Made by a program: the position numbers and the translations under genes
Source: Bacillota bacterium
GTDB lineage: Bacteria; Bacillota; Clostridia; Lachnospirales; Lachnospiraceae
DNA length: 64,000 nucleotides
Direction of reading: 5' to 3'
Assembly (NCBI GenBank): GCA_023410575.1
Contig: JAEYPP010000005.1
Span: forward strand, 43,392-107,391
Notes under the pieces: generated by a model
The model's input: only the letters and a program-made list of their open reading frames with translations
Told to the model about the DNA's origin: nothing
Databases searched by the model: none
In this document: positions 9,048 through 17,218 of the stretch, piece by piece
How positions within the stretch are numbered: position 1 is the first letter of the stretch
Layout: the number at the start of each line of letters is the position of its first letter

Positions 9048-9914
9048 TTAATTTATAGCATTCGCTCCAGCAATAATCTCTGTTAATTCTTGAGTAATCG
9101 AGGACTGACGTGCACGATTGTACTTCAAAGACAAATCAGAAATCATATCCTCTGCATTATTGGTTGCGGATTCCATTGCTTGCATTCTTGCACCGTTTTC
9201 GCTGGCGATTGCCTGAACTAAGGCACCATAAATTAAGCTATTCATATATTTTGGAATAATAATATTCAATGCCTCATCTTCTTCTGGCTCATAATTCATT
9301 AAGGTCAAGCGCTCATTCACATCTTCCTTCGCACTTTCCACATTAGTAGTATCCACAGGTAATAATTTAACTAGGGTTGGAACCTGAGTTACTGTATTCT
9401 TAAATACCGTATAGGCAAGATAAATTTCTCCGACCTCTTCGTTCGTAAATGCATCAAGTACCGTTTGTCCAATATCCATTGCATCTCGATAAGTTGGTGC
9501 ATTCATTACTTCAGAATAGTCCTTTGCTATTGTAAACTTGCGTCGAGCCAAAGCATCCTTTGACTTACGGCCTACGGCATAAATTACGGTATTGTCTTTG
9601 TTAAAGTCTCCAGAAGTAATAAGCTTAATCACATTCTGATTATAACCACCTGCAAGTCCACGATTCGACGATACTACAATGACTGCTTTTTTATCTGATT
9701 TACCTGCCAAAAGGTATGGATGTGACATTACACCAGATTTTTGAAGCATTGTATTCACAGCTTCAAACATATAATCAAAGTAAGGTTTTGAACTTTCAGC
9801 TCTTGACTTTGCTTTTTGCAACTTTACTGTGGAGACTAACTTCATGGCCTTCGTAATCTGACTGGTGCTTTGAATACTCTCTTTACGCCTTTTAATATCT
9901 CTCATTGAGGCCAT
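9048..9914 (-). CDS. atpG: F-type ATP synthase gamma subunit
   Basis: 288 residues with the family hallmarks at both ends: MRDIKRRKESIQSTSQITKA at the N terminus (from residue 4) and NARQSSITQELTEI-type sequence (here RARQSSITQELTEIIAGANA) at the C terminus. These two long helices form the rotating central shaft linking F1 catalysis to the c-ring. GGG/GAGAGG precedes the ATG at 9912-9914. It lies 16 bp after atpA and 26 bp before atpD. Confidence 0.96.
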   Translation of the reverse strand: MASMRDIKRRKESIQSTSQITKAMKLVSTVKLQKAKSRAESSKPYFDYMFEAVNTMLQKSGVMSHPYLLAGKSDKKAVIVVSSNRGLAGGYNQNVIKLITSGDFNKDNTVIYAVGRKSKDALARRKFTIAKDYSEVMNAPTYRDAMDIGQTVLDAFTNEEVGEIYLAYTVFKNTVTQVPTLVKLLPVDTTNVESAKEDVNERLTLMNYEPEEDEALNIIIPKYMNSLIYGALVQAIASENGARMQAMESATNNAEDMISDLSLKYNRARQSSITQELTEIIAGANAIN

Positions 9915-9930
9915 AGCTTCACACCCTCTC

Positions 9931-11439
9931 TTAACTTGTAAATTCTTTTTTGAATTGCTCGATTGCCTGAATTAGTTTCTTTTCGCATTCCTCATCCATA
10001 ACCTTATTCTCACGAATACTTGTTGGAATTTCTGGATACTTCGTATCAATATAATCAAATAATTCTTTCTCGAATGTTTGGATTGCAGAAACTTCAATAT
10101 CAAGTAAATACTTCTTAGTTGCTGCATATATGATAATTACTTGATATTCTACAGGCATTGGCTTGTATTGAGGTTGCTTTAAGATTTCTCTAATTCTTTC
10201 CCCTTGTGCAAGCTTTTCTTTTGTATCAGCGTCCAAATCAGAACCAAACTGGGAGAATGCTGCTAACTCACGATATTGAGCTAACTCAATACGGATTGGA
10301 CCGGAAATATTCTTCATCGCTTTAATCTGAGCAGAACCACCAACACGGGATACGGAAAGACCTGCATTAACTGGAGGTCGAAAACCTGCATTGAACATCT
10401 CTGTTTCAAGATAAATCTGACCATCGGTGATAGATATTACATTCGTAGGAATATAAGCAGATACGTCTCCTGCCTGTGTTTCAATGATTGGAAGTGCTGT
10501 CAAAGAACCACCACCGAATTCATCCGAAAGACGAGCAGAACGCTCTAACAACCTAGAATGTAAGTAAAATACATCACCTGGATAAGCTTCACGTCCTGGA
10601 GCTCTCTTAAGCAATAAAGAAAGAGTACGATATGCAACTGCGTGCTTACTTAAGTCATCATAAACGATTAGTACGTCCTGTCCTGATTCCATCCACTCCT
10701 CACCCATTGCACATCCAGAATAAGGTGCAATATACTGTAAAGGTGCCAATTCACTCGCTGTAGATGCAACAATAGTGGAATAATCCATAGCTCCATACTC
10801 TTCTAGAGTTTTAACAATATTGGCAACTGTAGATGCTTTCTGACCAATTGCAACATAAATACATTTCACATTCTGACCTTTTTGATTAATAATTGTATCA
10901 ATTGCAATCGCAGTTTTTCCTGTCTGACGGTCACCAATAATCAACTCACGCTGACCTCTTCCGATAGGAACCATAGAGTCAATTGCTTTAATTCCAGTCT
11001 GTAATGGGGTATCTACTGATTTACGAGCGATAACACCAGAGGCTACACGCTCAATCTGGCGGAATTTCTTAGTCTCAATTGGACCTTTCCCATCAATTGG
11101 TTGCCCAAGTGCATTTACCACTCGGCCAAGCATAACATCTCCCACAGGGACTTCAACTACACGACCAGTAGTCTTAACCGTATCTCCTTCACTGATATTA
11201 CTTGTATCACCAAGTAGTACTGCTCCGACATTATCCTCCTCTAAGTTGAGTACCATTCCATAGATATCTCCCGGGAATTCAAGAAGCTCACCTTGCATAG
11301 CCTTCTCAAGACCATGGATACGTGCAATACTATCCGCCACCTGAATTACCGTACCAACGTCGGATACTTCAAGCTGCGTGCTGTAATTCTTGATTTGCTC
11401 TTTTATTACTGAACTTATTTCTTCAGGTCTTAAATTCAA
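9931..11439 (-). CDS. atpA: F-type ATP synthase alpha subunit
   Basis: 502 residues with the non-catalytic nucleotide site (Walker A GDRQTGKT near 170), the conserved LYVAIGQK-like strand (here CIYVAIGQKAS) and the FGSDLD block near 400. It forms the alternating alpha/beta hexamer and transmits conformational change between catalytic sites. The start is TTG (11437-11439) with AAGGTG upstream, and the next residues NLRPEEISSVI are the usual alpha N terminus. It lies 44 bp downstream of atpH. Confidence 0.97.
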   Translation of the reverse strand: MNLRPEEISSVIKEQIKNYSTQLEVSDVGTVIQVADSIARIHGLEKAMQGELLEFPGDIYGMVLNLEEDNVGAVLLGDTSNISEGDTVKTTGRVVEVPVGDVMLGRVVNALGQPIDGKGPIETKKFRQIERVASGVIARKSVDTPLQTGIKAIDSMVPIGRGQRELIIGDRQTGKTAIAIDTIINQKGQNVKCIYVAIGQKASTVANIVKTLEEYGAMDYSTIVASTASELAPLQYIAPYSGCAMGEEWMESGQDVLIVYDDLSKHAVAYRTLSLLLKRAPGREAYPGDVFYLHSRLLERSARLSDEFGGGSLTALPIIETQAGDVSAYIPTNVISITDGQIYLETEMFNAGFRPPVNAGLSVSRVGGSAQIKAMKNISGPIRIELAQYRELAAFSQFGSDLDADTKEKLAQGERIREILKQPQYKPMPVEYQVIIIYAATKKYLLDIEVSAIQTFEKELFDYIDTKYPEIPTSIRENKVMDEECEKKLIQAIEQFKKEFTS

Positions 11440-11483
11440 GAGATAAGCACCTTCTTTCTATAATTTCTTTCAAGACGTTTTGA

Positions 11484-12023
11484 TTATGATCGAAGCAATA
11501 CTTTTGATAAAGTCTTTAGCTTTGTTCGTATACTAGAGTCAACAATATGATCACCGATACGAATGACTAAACCACCAATAAGTTCTGAGTCTACAGTATA
11601 ATTCATATTAAACTTTACATATTTGGTTGTTGCTAAAAGCTTATCTTCTAACTTTTTTTTCTGTTCCTCATTCAAAAGAATAGCGGATGTTACCGAAGCG
11701 ACTCCGATGTTCTTGTATTCACGAACTTTAGCTAGAAAGTAATCAAAGATTCCATTCATCTCATCATATCTCCCTTTTTCGACGATAATCAGTAAAAATC
11801 CGGTTACATCATCAGAAACTCTACCCTTTAGCACCTTCTCTACGAAAGAAACTTTCTCTTTCTTCGTAATCTTTGGATGATTCAAAAATTTATAAAGTTC
11901 TGCATTCTCTGTAAATGCTTCTTTGACAACTTTGATTTCAGCTTCAATGGTATCTAATATTTTTTTTTCTAAGCATAGATCAAATAAGGCTTCACCATAT
12001 GGTTTAGAAATTAGTTTTTCCAT
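11484..12023 (-). CDS. atpH: F-type ATP synthase delta subunit (OSCP)
   Basis: 179 residues. The helical N-terminal domain (KPYGEALFDLC, FLNHPKITKKEK) and the C-terminal domain (SAILLNEEQKKKLEDKL, IGGLVIRIGDHIVDSSI) are characteristic. It links the peripheral stalk (b subunits) to the top of the alpha/beta hexamer. Its ATG lies inside the end of atpF (13-bp overlap), which implies translational coupling. Confidence 0.95.
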   Translation of the reverse strand: MEKLISKPYGEALFDLCLEKKILDTIEAEIKVVKEAFTENAELYKFLNHPKITKKEKVSFVEKVLKGRVSDDVTGFLLIIVEKGRYDEMNGIFDYFLAKVREYKNIGVASVTSAILLNEEQKKKLEDKLLATTKYVKFNMNYTVDSELIGGLVIRIGDHIVDSSIRTKLKTLSKVLLRS

Positions 12024-12619
12024 GTATCATCACCCATTTCACTCAAAGCTTCCTCTACTAACTGTGCTTGTTTTAAAGTGTCTATATTTACCGTAATGAT
12101 TTTTTCTGCCATAGCAGTTGCTACAGAAATCATCTCTTGTTTCATTTCATCTCTAACTTTACTCTTTTCCAAGGCAATTTCTTTCGTTGCTCTATCTAAA
12201 ATTCTTGATGCCTCAAGTTTTGCCTCATCTACAATTTCATTTTCACGTTTTAGAGCTTTGCTACGACCTTCTCGCAATATTTCATCCACTTCCTGAGATG
12301 CATTGTTTAACTTTGCTTCATAATCACTTTTTAACGTCATTGCCTCTTTTTTCTCTTGAGCTGAAAATTCCAAGTCTCCTTGAACCTTCTCTTGGCGTTT
12401 TAATAAAAGTTCTCTTGCTGGATTAAATAAGAGATAGGATAATGCTAAAAATAAGATAAAGACTGCCAATGCTACAATCAAGGTATCTGCTAACATTTGA
12501 AAGTCCAGTCCAAAGATACGATTGGTCAGACCTTCTTCGGTTACTTTTGCTCGAACCGTTGCAAGCTCCTGTGAAAAGACAATTGTCTTGATACTTAAGC
12601 TTGTTATAAAATTGATCAC
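12011..12619 (-). CDS. atpF: F-type ATP synthase b subunit
   Basis: 202 residues: an N-terminal extension of about 40, one membrane segment (about 43-66, TLIVALAVFILFLALSYLLF), the conserved NPARELLLKRQE turn, and a long charged coiled coil to the C terminus. It is the membrane anchor of the peripheral stalk. The start is GTG (12617-12619) with GGGAGG 9 nt upstream. At roughly 200 residues it is longer than the ~160 usual for bacterial b subunits, owing mainly to the N-terminal extension. Confidence 0.93.
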   Translation of the reverse strand: MINFITSLSIKTIVFSQELATVRAKVTEEGLTNRIFGLDFQMLADTLIVALAVFILFLALSYLLFNPARELLLKRQEKVQGDLEFSAQEKKEAMTLKSDYEAKLNNASQEVDEILREGRSKALKRENEIVDEAKLEASRILDRATKEIALEKSKVRDEMKQEMISVATAMAEKIITVNIDTLKQAQLVEEALSEMGDDTWKN

Positions 12620-12662
12620 CTTCTTAGCCTCCCTTCTAATGTTATATTGTTAGTAGGACCGA

Positions 12663-12920
12663 TTATAGTTTGCCAATTAATGGGTTAGCAAATAATAGGA
12701 TAATAGCTACAGCAAAACCGTAAAGACCAGTTGTTTCTGCTACTGCTTGTCCTAAAAGCATAGTAGACATAATATTACCTCTTGCGCCAGGATTGCGACC
12801 TACTGCAGATGCACCATAACCTGCTGCGATTCCTTGTCCTATTCCAGGTCCAATACCTGCAATCATTGCTAGACCTGCACCAATAGCTGAACATCCTAAT
12901 ACAAAAGCTTCATTTGACAT
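12663..12920 (-). CDS. atpE: F-type ATP synthase c subunit, Na+-type ligand set
   Basis: 85 residues forming two membrane helices joined by the polar loop GRNPGARG. It is the rotor ring subunit that carries the coupling ion. ATG 12918-12920 was chosen because GGAGGA is 7 nt upstream; the in-frame ATG at 12941 has no such site. Residues Q29, V60, E62, T63, T64 and Y67 fall at the same spacing as the Na+ ligands Q32, V63, E65, S66, T67 and Y70 of the Ilyobacter c-ring, so Na+ coupling is inferred. It lies between atpB and atpF as expected. Confidence 0.95.
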   Translation of the reverse strand: MSNEAFVLGCSAIGAGLAMIAGIGPGIGQGIAAGYGASAVGRNPGARGNIMSTMLLGQAVAETTGLYGFAVAIILLFANPLIGKL

Positions 12921-12992
12921 ATAGAATTCCTCCTTAATCATCTAATTGTTAGTTAACCTAACCTAATTTAATTTGTAACTTTTAATTGTTTC

Positions 12993-13754
12993 CTAGCCTT
13001 CCTCAAAAGTATTTGATATAAATACCATTGTTAACATACAGAACACATAGGTTTGAATTGCACCTGAGAATAAATCAAAGTAAAAGTGCGCTCCTGCTGG
13101 CCATATTAATTTTGCAAACCACGGAAGCAAGCCATAAACTAATCCTAGCATTACAGTACCTGATAATACATTACCAAAAAGACGCAAGGACATTGATATT
13201 GGTGTCGCGAATTCTCCAATAATATTAATTGGCGATAAAAATAACGGTTTAAATAAACTAGTAACATGCTTTGCCTTTTGGTACTTAAAGCCATTGTAAT
13301 GTATTAATACAAATGTTATTAGTGCTAAGCTGAAAGTAACACCATAATCAGCAGTAGGTGATCTTAAACCAAACAAACCGGATATGTTGGCAATCAGAAT
13401 AAATATAAATATTGTTCCAATGTAGTTTGAAAACTTATATCCATGCTTTTCACCCATGTTTGCTTTCGTTAGATTATCAAAGGTCTCTACAATATACTCA
13501 ATCGCATTCAGAAATCTTCCAGGCTTCTTATATGGATTGGCATGCCGTATCACATAATTTGCAATGATTGCGAAGCCAATGAGCAGAACCATGATAATAA
13601 ATAAACTAACATGTGTTGTTGTTAGCCAAACTTCGTGACCAAATAATGTGTACTTATAAAACCCATCCACACCAAAGGTCACATCATCACTTGCTTTAGC
13701 TACAACTTCCGTGTTTGTTACACTTTCGGAAAGCAATATGCTAGCCAAACTCAC
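12993..13754 (-). CDS. atpB: F-type ATP synthase a subunit
   Basis: 253 residues with five to six membrane helices. The essential arginine is in SLRLFGNVLSG, preceded by IIGEFATPISM, and the C-terminal helix includes GAIQTYVFCMLTMVFI. It forms the ion half-channels facing the c-ring. The start is GTG (13752-13754) with GGAAGG upstream. It follows atpI by 14 bp and precedes atpE. Confidence 0.95.
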   Translation of the reverse strand: MSLASILLSESVTNTEVVAKASDDVTFGVDGFYKYTLFGHEVWLTTTHVSLFIIMVLLIGFAIIANYVIRHANPYKKPGRFLNAIEYIVETFDNLTKANMGEKHGYKFSNYIGTIFIFILIANISGLFGLRSPTADYGVTFSLALITFVLIHYNGFKYQKAKHVTSLFKPLFLSPINIIGEFATPISMSLRLFGNVLSGTVMLGLVYGLLPWFAKLIWPAGAHFYFDLFSGAIQTYVFCMLTMVFISNTFEEG

Positions 13755-13768
13755 TTTCTCACCTTCCT

Positions 13769-14152
13769 TTATTTGTTTTTTACTAAAAATTTATGCGTTA
13801 ACGGCTGTAAAAAGGCCGAAAACTTCAGTGTTAATGCTCCAAATAGAACACTTAGTAACGAGATTTGTTTAGAATATGCTGCAATAAAAAAGACTACAAT
13901 CACAATGGCTAAACGTAACATCACTTTTTTTTGAAAATACGAGTTTGCTACTTTTTCTTCTTTTGCTAATCCTTTTGCTATGGAACTGTACATATCGTAT
14001 GCTAAGAATATTGAGACAATAATTCCTACTACTAACCCAATATAATAAGCTGTTTTATTCGTAGTCCAAAAAAGACCTGGAAGGATTAGGAGAACTCCAA
14101 AGATAACTATTCCAACTAGAAGTTCCATAAAAGTCTGTTTACCCTCATTCAT
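13769..14152 (-). CDS. atpI: ATP synthase subunit I-like membrane protein
   Basis: 127 residues with four hydrophobic segments (about 9-27, 34-53, 74-92, 97-112). It shows the weak conservation and position typical of AtpI, immediately before atpB. AtpI is thought to help c-ring assembly or Mg2+ supply; this is family knowledge only. AGGAG lies 7 nt before the ATG. It is 44 bp after the upstream AtpZ-like gene and in the same operon. Confidence 0.7.
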   Translation of the reverse strand: MNEGKQTFMELLVGIVIFGVLLILPGLFWTTNKTAYYIGLVVGIIVSIFLAYDMYSSIAKGLAKEEKVANSYFQKKVMLRLAIVIVVFFIAAYSKQISLLSVLFGALTLKFSAFLQPLTHKFLVKNK

Positions 14153-14196
14153 AAATTTGCTCCTTTATCTTTAATCCTTAAGTCTGCATCTGCTTA

Positions 14197-14502
14197 CTAA
14201 TTTTGATTTTTACTATCTTTTTTACTATCTTTTTTACTATGTTTTAAATCTTCCATATACTTTAGCATAGCATCTTCTTTTGCCTTATCTTTAGCATAGA
14301 ACTGTTTTGTCATCAAATAGACATTACGAAATGCAGCTAAGATTCCAAGAATAATACCAATTACTGCAATGAAGTTAGTTTTTAACCATTCGTCTAATTT
14401 AATACCTATAAATAGACATAAAAAAATCGGCACAACCATAGTAATTCCAATCTGTGTAATTAATACAACAGAACTTAGTACTTTTTTATCTATTTTCATC
14501 AT
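14197..14502 (-). CDS. atpZ: AtpZ/AtpI-family small membrane protein
   Basis: About 100 residues with two membrane helices separated by LDEWLKTNF, the pattern of the PF09527 family (IGxxLDxxL then GxxxGxxAAFRNVY). It is the first gene of the atp operon; relatives accompany AtpI and may support Mg2+ uptake or assembly. Two adjacent ATGs exist, and GGAG is 6 nt from the second (14497-14499), which may be used. The C terminus carries a tandem KKDS repeat encoded by a 12-bp DNA repeat (about 14208-14240). Confidence 0.75.
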   Translation of the reverse strand: MMKIDKKVLSSVVLITQIGITMVVPIFLCLFIGIKLDEWLKTNFIAVIGIILGILAAFRNVYLMTKQFYAKDKAKEDAMLKYMEDLKHSKKDSKKDSKNQN

Positions 14503-14542
14503 TTACTCCAAATTATTTACTATTTAAGTTGCTCAATTGAAC

Positions 14543-14634
14543 ATAAAAAAACTGTTATAATGGATGTTGCACTACTAACCAATCGTTGCCTAGTAAGTAT
14601 ATGCATTTTTTCATCATTATAACAGTTTTTTTAT
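14543..14634. terminator. Large-loop hairpin between rpiB and the atp operon
   Basis: Arms around 14543-14562 (AAAAAAACTGTTATAATG) and 14615-14634 are complementary, with A/T runs outside. It can end rpiB transcription ahead of the atp operon. The ~50-nt internal loop has weak further pairing (ACTACTAAC with CTAGTAAGT). The atp promoter must lie close to or inside it, but I could not place one with confidence. Confidence 0.65.
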
Positions 14635-14705
14635 AATCTATTAGGATTCTATCTAATATGATGTATTCTATTATGATTCTTTACCATGATTTTATTTATT
14701 TTGAT

Positions 14706-15137
14706 CTATTCTGATTCAATCAATCCGATTCTTCGTAGGTGTCTTTCTTCATTCGAGAATGGCGTATCCAAGAAGGTATCAACTACTTTAAGTGCTAGTC
14801 CAGGTCCGATTACTCGCCCACCCATTGCTAAGATGTTAGCATCATTGTGTAATCTTGTGGCTTCTGCACTAAAGACATCATGACATAAAGCAGCTCGGAT
14901 ACCTTTATTTCTATTTGCTGTAATTGAGATCCCAATTCCTGTTCCACAGATTAAGATTCCCTTTTCGCACTCCTTATTTAAAATAGCATGTACAACCTTT
15001 TTTGCATAAACAGGATAATCAACGGACTTATTCTCTTCAACTCCAAAGTTTTTAAACTCGATCCCTCTTTCTTTCAAATGCTCTATTACTGCCTGCATTA
15101 AATCATATCCGCCTTGGTCACAACCTAAAGCTATCAT
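14706..15137 (-). CDS. rpiB: Ribose-5-phosphate isomerase B
   Basis: 143 residues from ATG 15135-15137, which has GGAGGA 7 nt upstream; the longer frame to 15185 is rejected for lack of such a site. Family motifs are IALGCDQGGYDLM at the N terminus, ICGTGIGISITANRNKGIRAALC with the active-site Cys region (CG-TG) and NDANILAMGGRVIG. It interconverts ribulose-5-P and ribose-5-P in the pentose phosphate pathway. It probably follows the tsaC gene on the same strand, with a 164-bp gap showing nothing obvious. Confidence 0.92.
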   Translation of the reverse strand: MIALGCDQGGYDLMQAVIEHLKERGIEFKNFGVEENKSVDYPVYAKKVVHAILNKECEKGILICGTGIGISITANRNKGIRAALCHDVFSAEATRLHNDANILAMGGRVIGPGLALKVVDTFLDTPFSNEERHLRRIGLIESE

Positions 15138-15301
15138 ACCAATTCCTCCATCTGTATATATTAATAATATTATATGAACATGCATAATATCCTATCATTA
15201 ACAGTCTAACTATCTCTATAATTGGGCTAAAAATGAATTATCCATGCAAACGAACATTATTCTGTCATAAACATAGTGTTGCATACGACAATCTCACGAT
15301 A

Positions 15302-16360
15302 CTAATCACAACGTATCACCCGATATCCAGCTGCTTTTAGCAAACGATTCATAATTGCTTGACTTAAGGAATTATCCTCAAAGCTTTCTGAATAAATATA
15401 GGATACTCCTATCGTATCAAAGTCTCTTAAAACTCCAAAAAGATGCGCAGCAATTACTTGTTCTTCCTTACGAGCTCCAATGCTTTTTACCGTCCCAAAC
15501 AAATATCTTGCTTTTGTTTCATCTGTCGCTAAAATACCAACCGAAGCATTCTGGGCAACTTTCTCTTTCGCTTGTTTATTAATTGTAGCAATCACGCTTT
15601 CCATTGGCCCTTCAAAGATTGTTAACTCGCCTTTGGGAGCATAATGTCGGTATTTCATACCTGGTGCCTTAGCAACAAGATTCTCATTTTTTGTTACTGA
15701 AATTACTGCTGGATCATATTCAATCTGAGGTAAAACCTTTTTTAGATTTTCATATGTTATAAAGCCAGGACGTAATATCATTGGCTTGTCCTGTGTTAAG
15801 TCTACAATCGTCGATTCCAACCCAATCTGTGAACTACCACCATCGATAATCATAGCAATTCTGCCCATCATATCTTCAATTACATGCTCTGCAGAAGTTG
15901 GACTAGGTCTGCCTGATAAATTAGCACTTGGCGCAGCAATATAGACGCCTGATTCAGCAATTAAACGCCTCGCTACTGGATGAGATGGCATACGAATTGC
16001 AACAGTATCAAGACCTCCTGTTGTACCATAGGGGACAGCCTCACTCTTATTTAATATTATCGTTAATGGCCCTGGCCAAAAAGCTTTTGCCAAGTCATAG
16101 GCTTCTTGTGGCACATCCTTTGCTAATACATTGAATGCCTCTACAGATGCAATATGCACGATTAATGGGTTATCAGACGGTCTACCCTTCGCTGCGTATA
16201 TTTTTTTTGCTGCCTCTTCATCTAGAGCATCCCCACCAAGACCATATACCGTCTCAGTGGGGAATGCGACTAATTCACCATCTTTTAGAAAATTCTCAGC
16301 TTCTATAAAGCTAACACTTTCTATTTCAGTTTGATTTATTTTCTGTATTATTGTTTTCAT
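15302..16360 (-). CDS. ywlC: Threonylcarbamoyl-AMP synthase (Sua5/YwlC long form)
   Basis: 352 residues. The N-terminal YrdC domain has FPTETVYGLGGDA, KGRPSDNPL and SANLSGRPSPT, the substrate-binding set of the family; a linker and a C-terminal Sua5 domain follow, making the long form. It makes L-threonylcarbamoyl-AMP for the t6A37 modification of ANN-decoding tRNAs. Its first 35 bp overlap the end of cwlD, so the two are translationally coupled. Confidence 0.92.
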   Translation of the reverse strand: MKTIIQKINQTEIESVSFIEAENFLKDGELVAFPTETVYGLGGDALDEEAAKKIYAAKGRPSDNPLIVHIASVEAFNVLAKDVPQEAYDLAKAFWPGPLTIILNKSEAVPYGTTGGLDTVAIRMPSHPVARRLIAESGVYIAAPSANLSGRPSPTSAEHVIEDMMGRIAMIIDGGSSQIGLESTIVDLTQDKPMILRPGFITYENLKKVLPQIEYDPAVISVTKNENLVAKAPGMKYRHYAPKGELTIFEGPMESVIATINKQAKEKVAQNASVGILATDETKARYLFGTVKSIGARKEEQVIAAHLFGVLRDFDTIGVSYIYSESFEDNSLSQAIMNRLLKAAGYRVIRCD

Positions 16361-17069
16361 TCTTGCCTTCTTCTAAAGATAAGTAATTAACAATGCCTTC
16401 TTTGATAGCACTTGCCATCTTCATTTGATAATCATGTGTAGCTAATAAGTCGGCTTCTTTGTTATTCGATAAGAATCCACACTCTATAATAACTAATGGA
16501 CAAGTAGATTTCTTTAACATGTAATATGCAGTATTTGATTTCTCAACTCGATGATTACCGTCTGCAATCACATCCTTGATTGTCTGCTGCATGGTTTTTG
16601 CAAGCTTTTCTCCTTCGACTGATCCATTATAATAAAATACTTGAGCCCCATGACTTGACTCCTGCGTAAAACTATTTTGATGAATACTAATAGCTAATAA
16701 CGGTTTTGTTTCTTCGATTAGTTTAACACGATTTCTCATGTCTGTCGACTTTTTATTCGCATCTGTCTCTTGATATAAGCCACAATCCGTTTCTCTTACC
16801 ATAACAACCTCATAGCCCTCGTTTTTTAACAAATCTCTTAACTGTAAGGCAATAGCTAGATTGATATCTTTTTCTAATGCTCCGTTTACTCCAACCTTAC
16901 CTGGATCAAAACCTCCATGTCCAGCATCAATTACAATAATACCTTTATCCTCATCTGTATCGACTGGTTGAAAAATCTGTTTCATAACTGCAACACTTTT
17001 ATCCGAGAGCAAAGCAATTGATAGAAAAACTAATACTGCAAATATCACATTAAAATATTTATGCTTCAT
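16326..17069 (-). CDS. cwlD: N-acetylmuramoyl-L-alanine amidase, CwlD type
   Basis: 247 residues: an N-terminal signal anchor (about 7-25) and an Amidase_3 domain. Zinc-site residues are visible in DAGHGGFDPG, GALEKDINLAIA and ISIHQNSF, with the catalytic Glu in LVIIECGFLSN. CwlD removes side peptides from spore-cortex peptidoglycan as a step towards muramic delta-lactam, outside the forespore inner membrane. The size (~240) matches CwlD rather than multi-domain autolysins. It overlaps the downstream ywlC start. Confidence 0.85.
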   Translation of the reverse strand: MKHKYFNVIFAVLVFLSIALLSDKSVAVMKQIFQPVDTDEDKGIIVIDAGHGGFDPGKVGVNGALEKDINLAIALQLRDLLKNEGYEVVMVRETDCGLYQETDANKKSTDMRNRVKLIEETKPLLAISIHQNSFTQESSHGAQVFYYNGSVEGEKLAKTMQQTIKDVIADGNHRVEKSNTAYYMLKKSTCPLVIIECGFLSNNKEADLLATHDYQMKMASAIKEGIVNYLSLEEGKNENNNTENKSN

Positions 17070-17218
17070 ATAGGTAACCTTACACGCTGTCTTTACCTAT
17101 ATTTTATGATACTCCTATATTTAACATTCACAAAGTTAGTTCAATCATAGAATACATAAGTTATGATTCTATTTTCTCTATATTCTACTGATTCATATAT
17201 CTCTTAACTAAATAATAG

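Noticed and set aside
12187..12426. ORFs antisense to atpF, gdpP, rplI, uvrA-like and others
   Set aside because: Shadows of strong genes on the other strand; no start signals and Leu/Phe/Ser-rich products typical of reverse frames.
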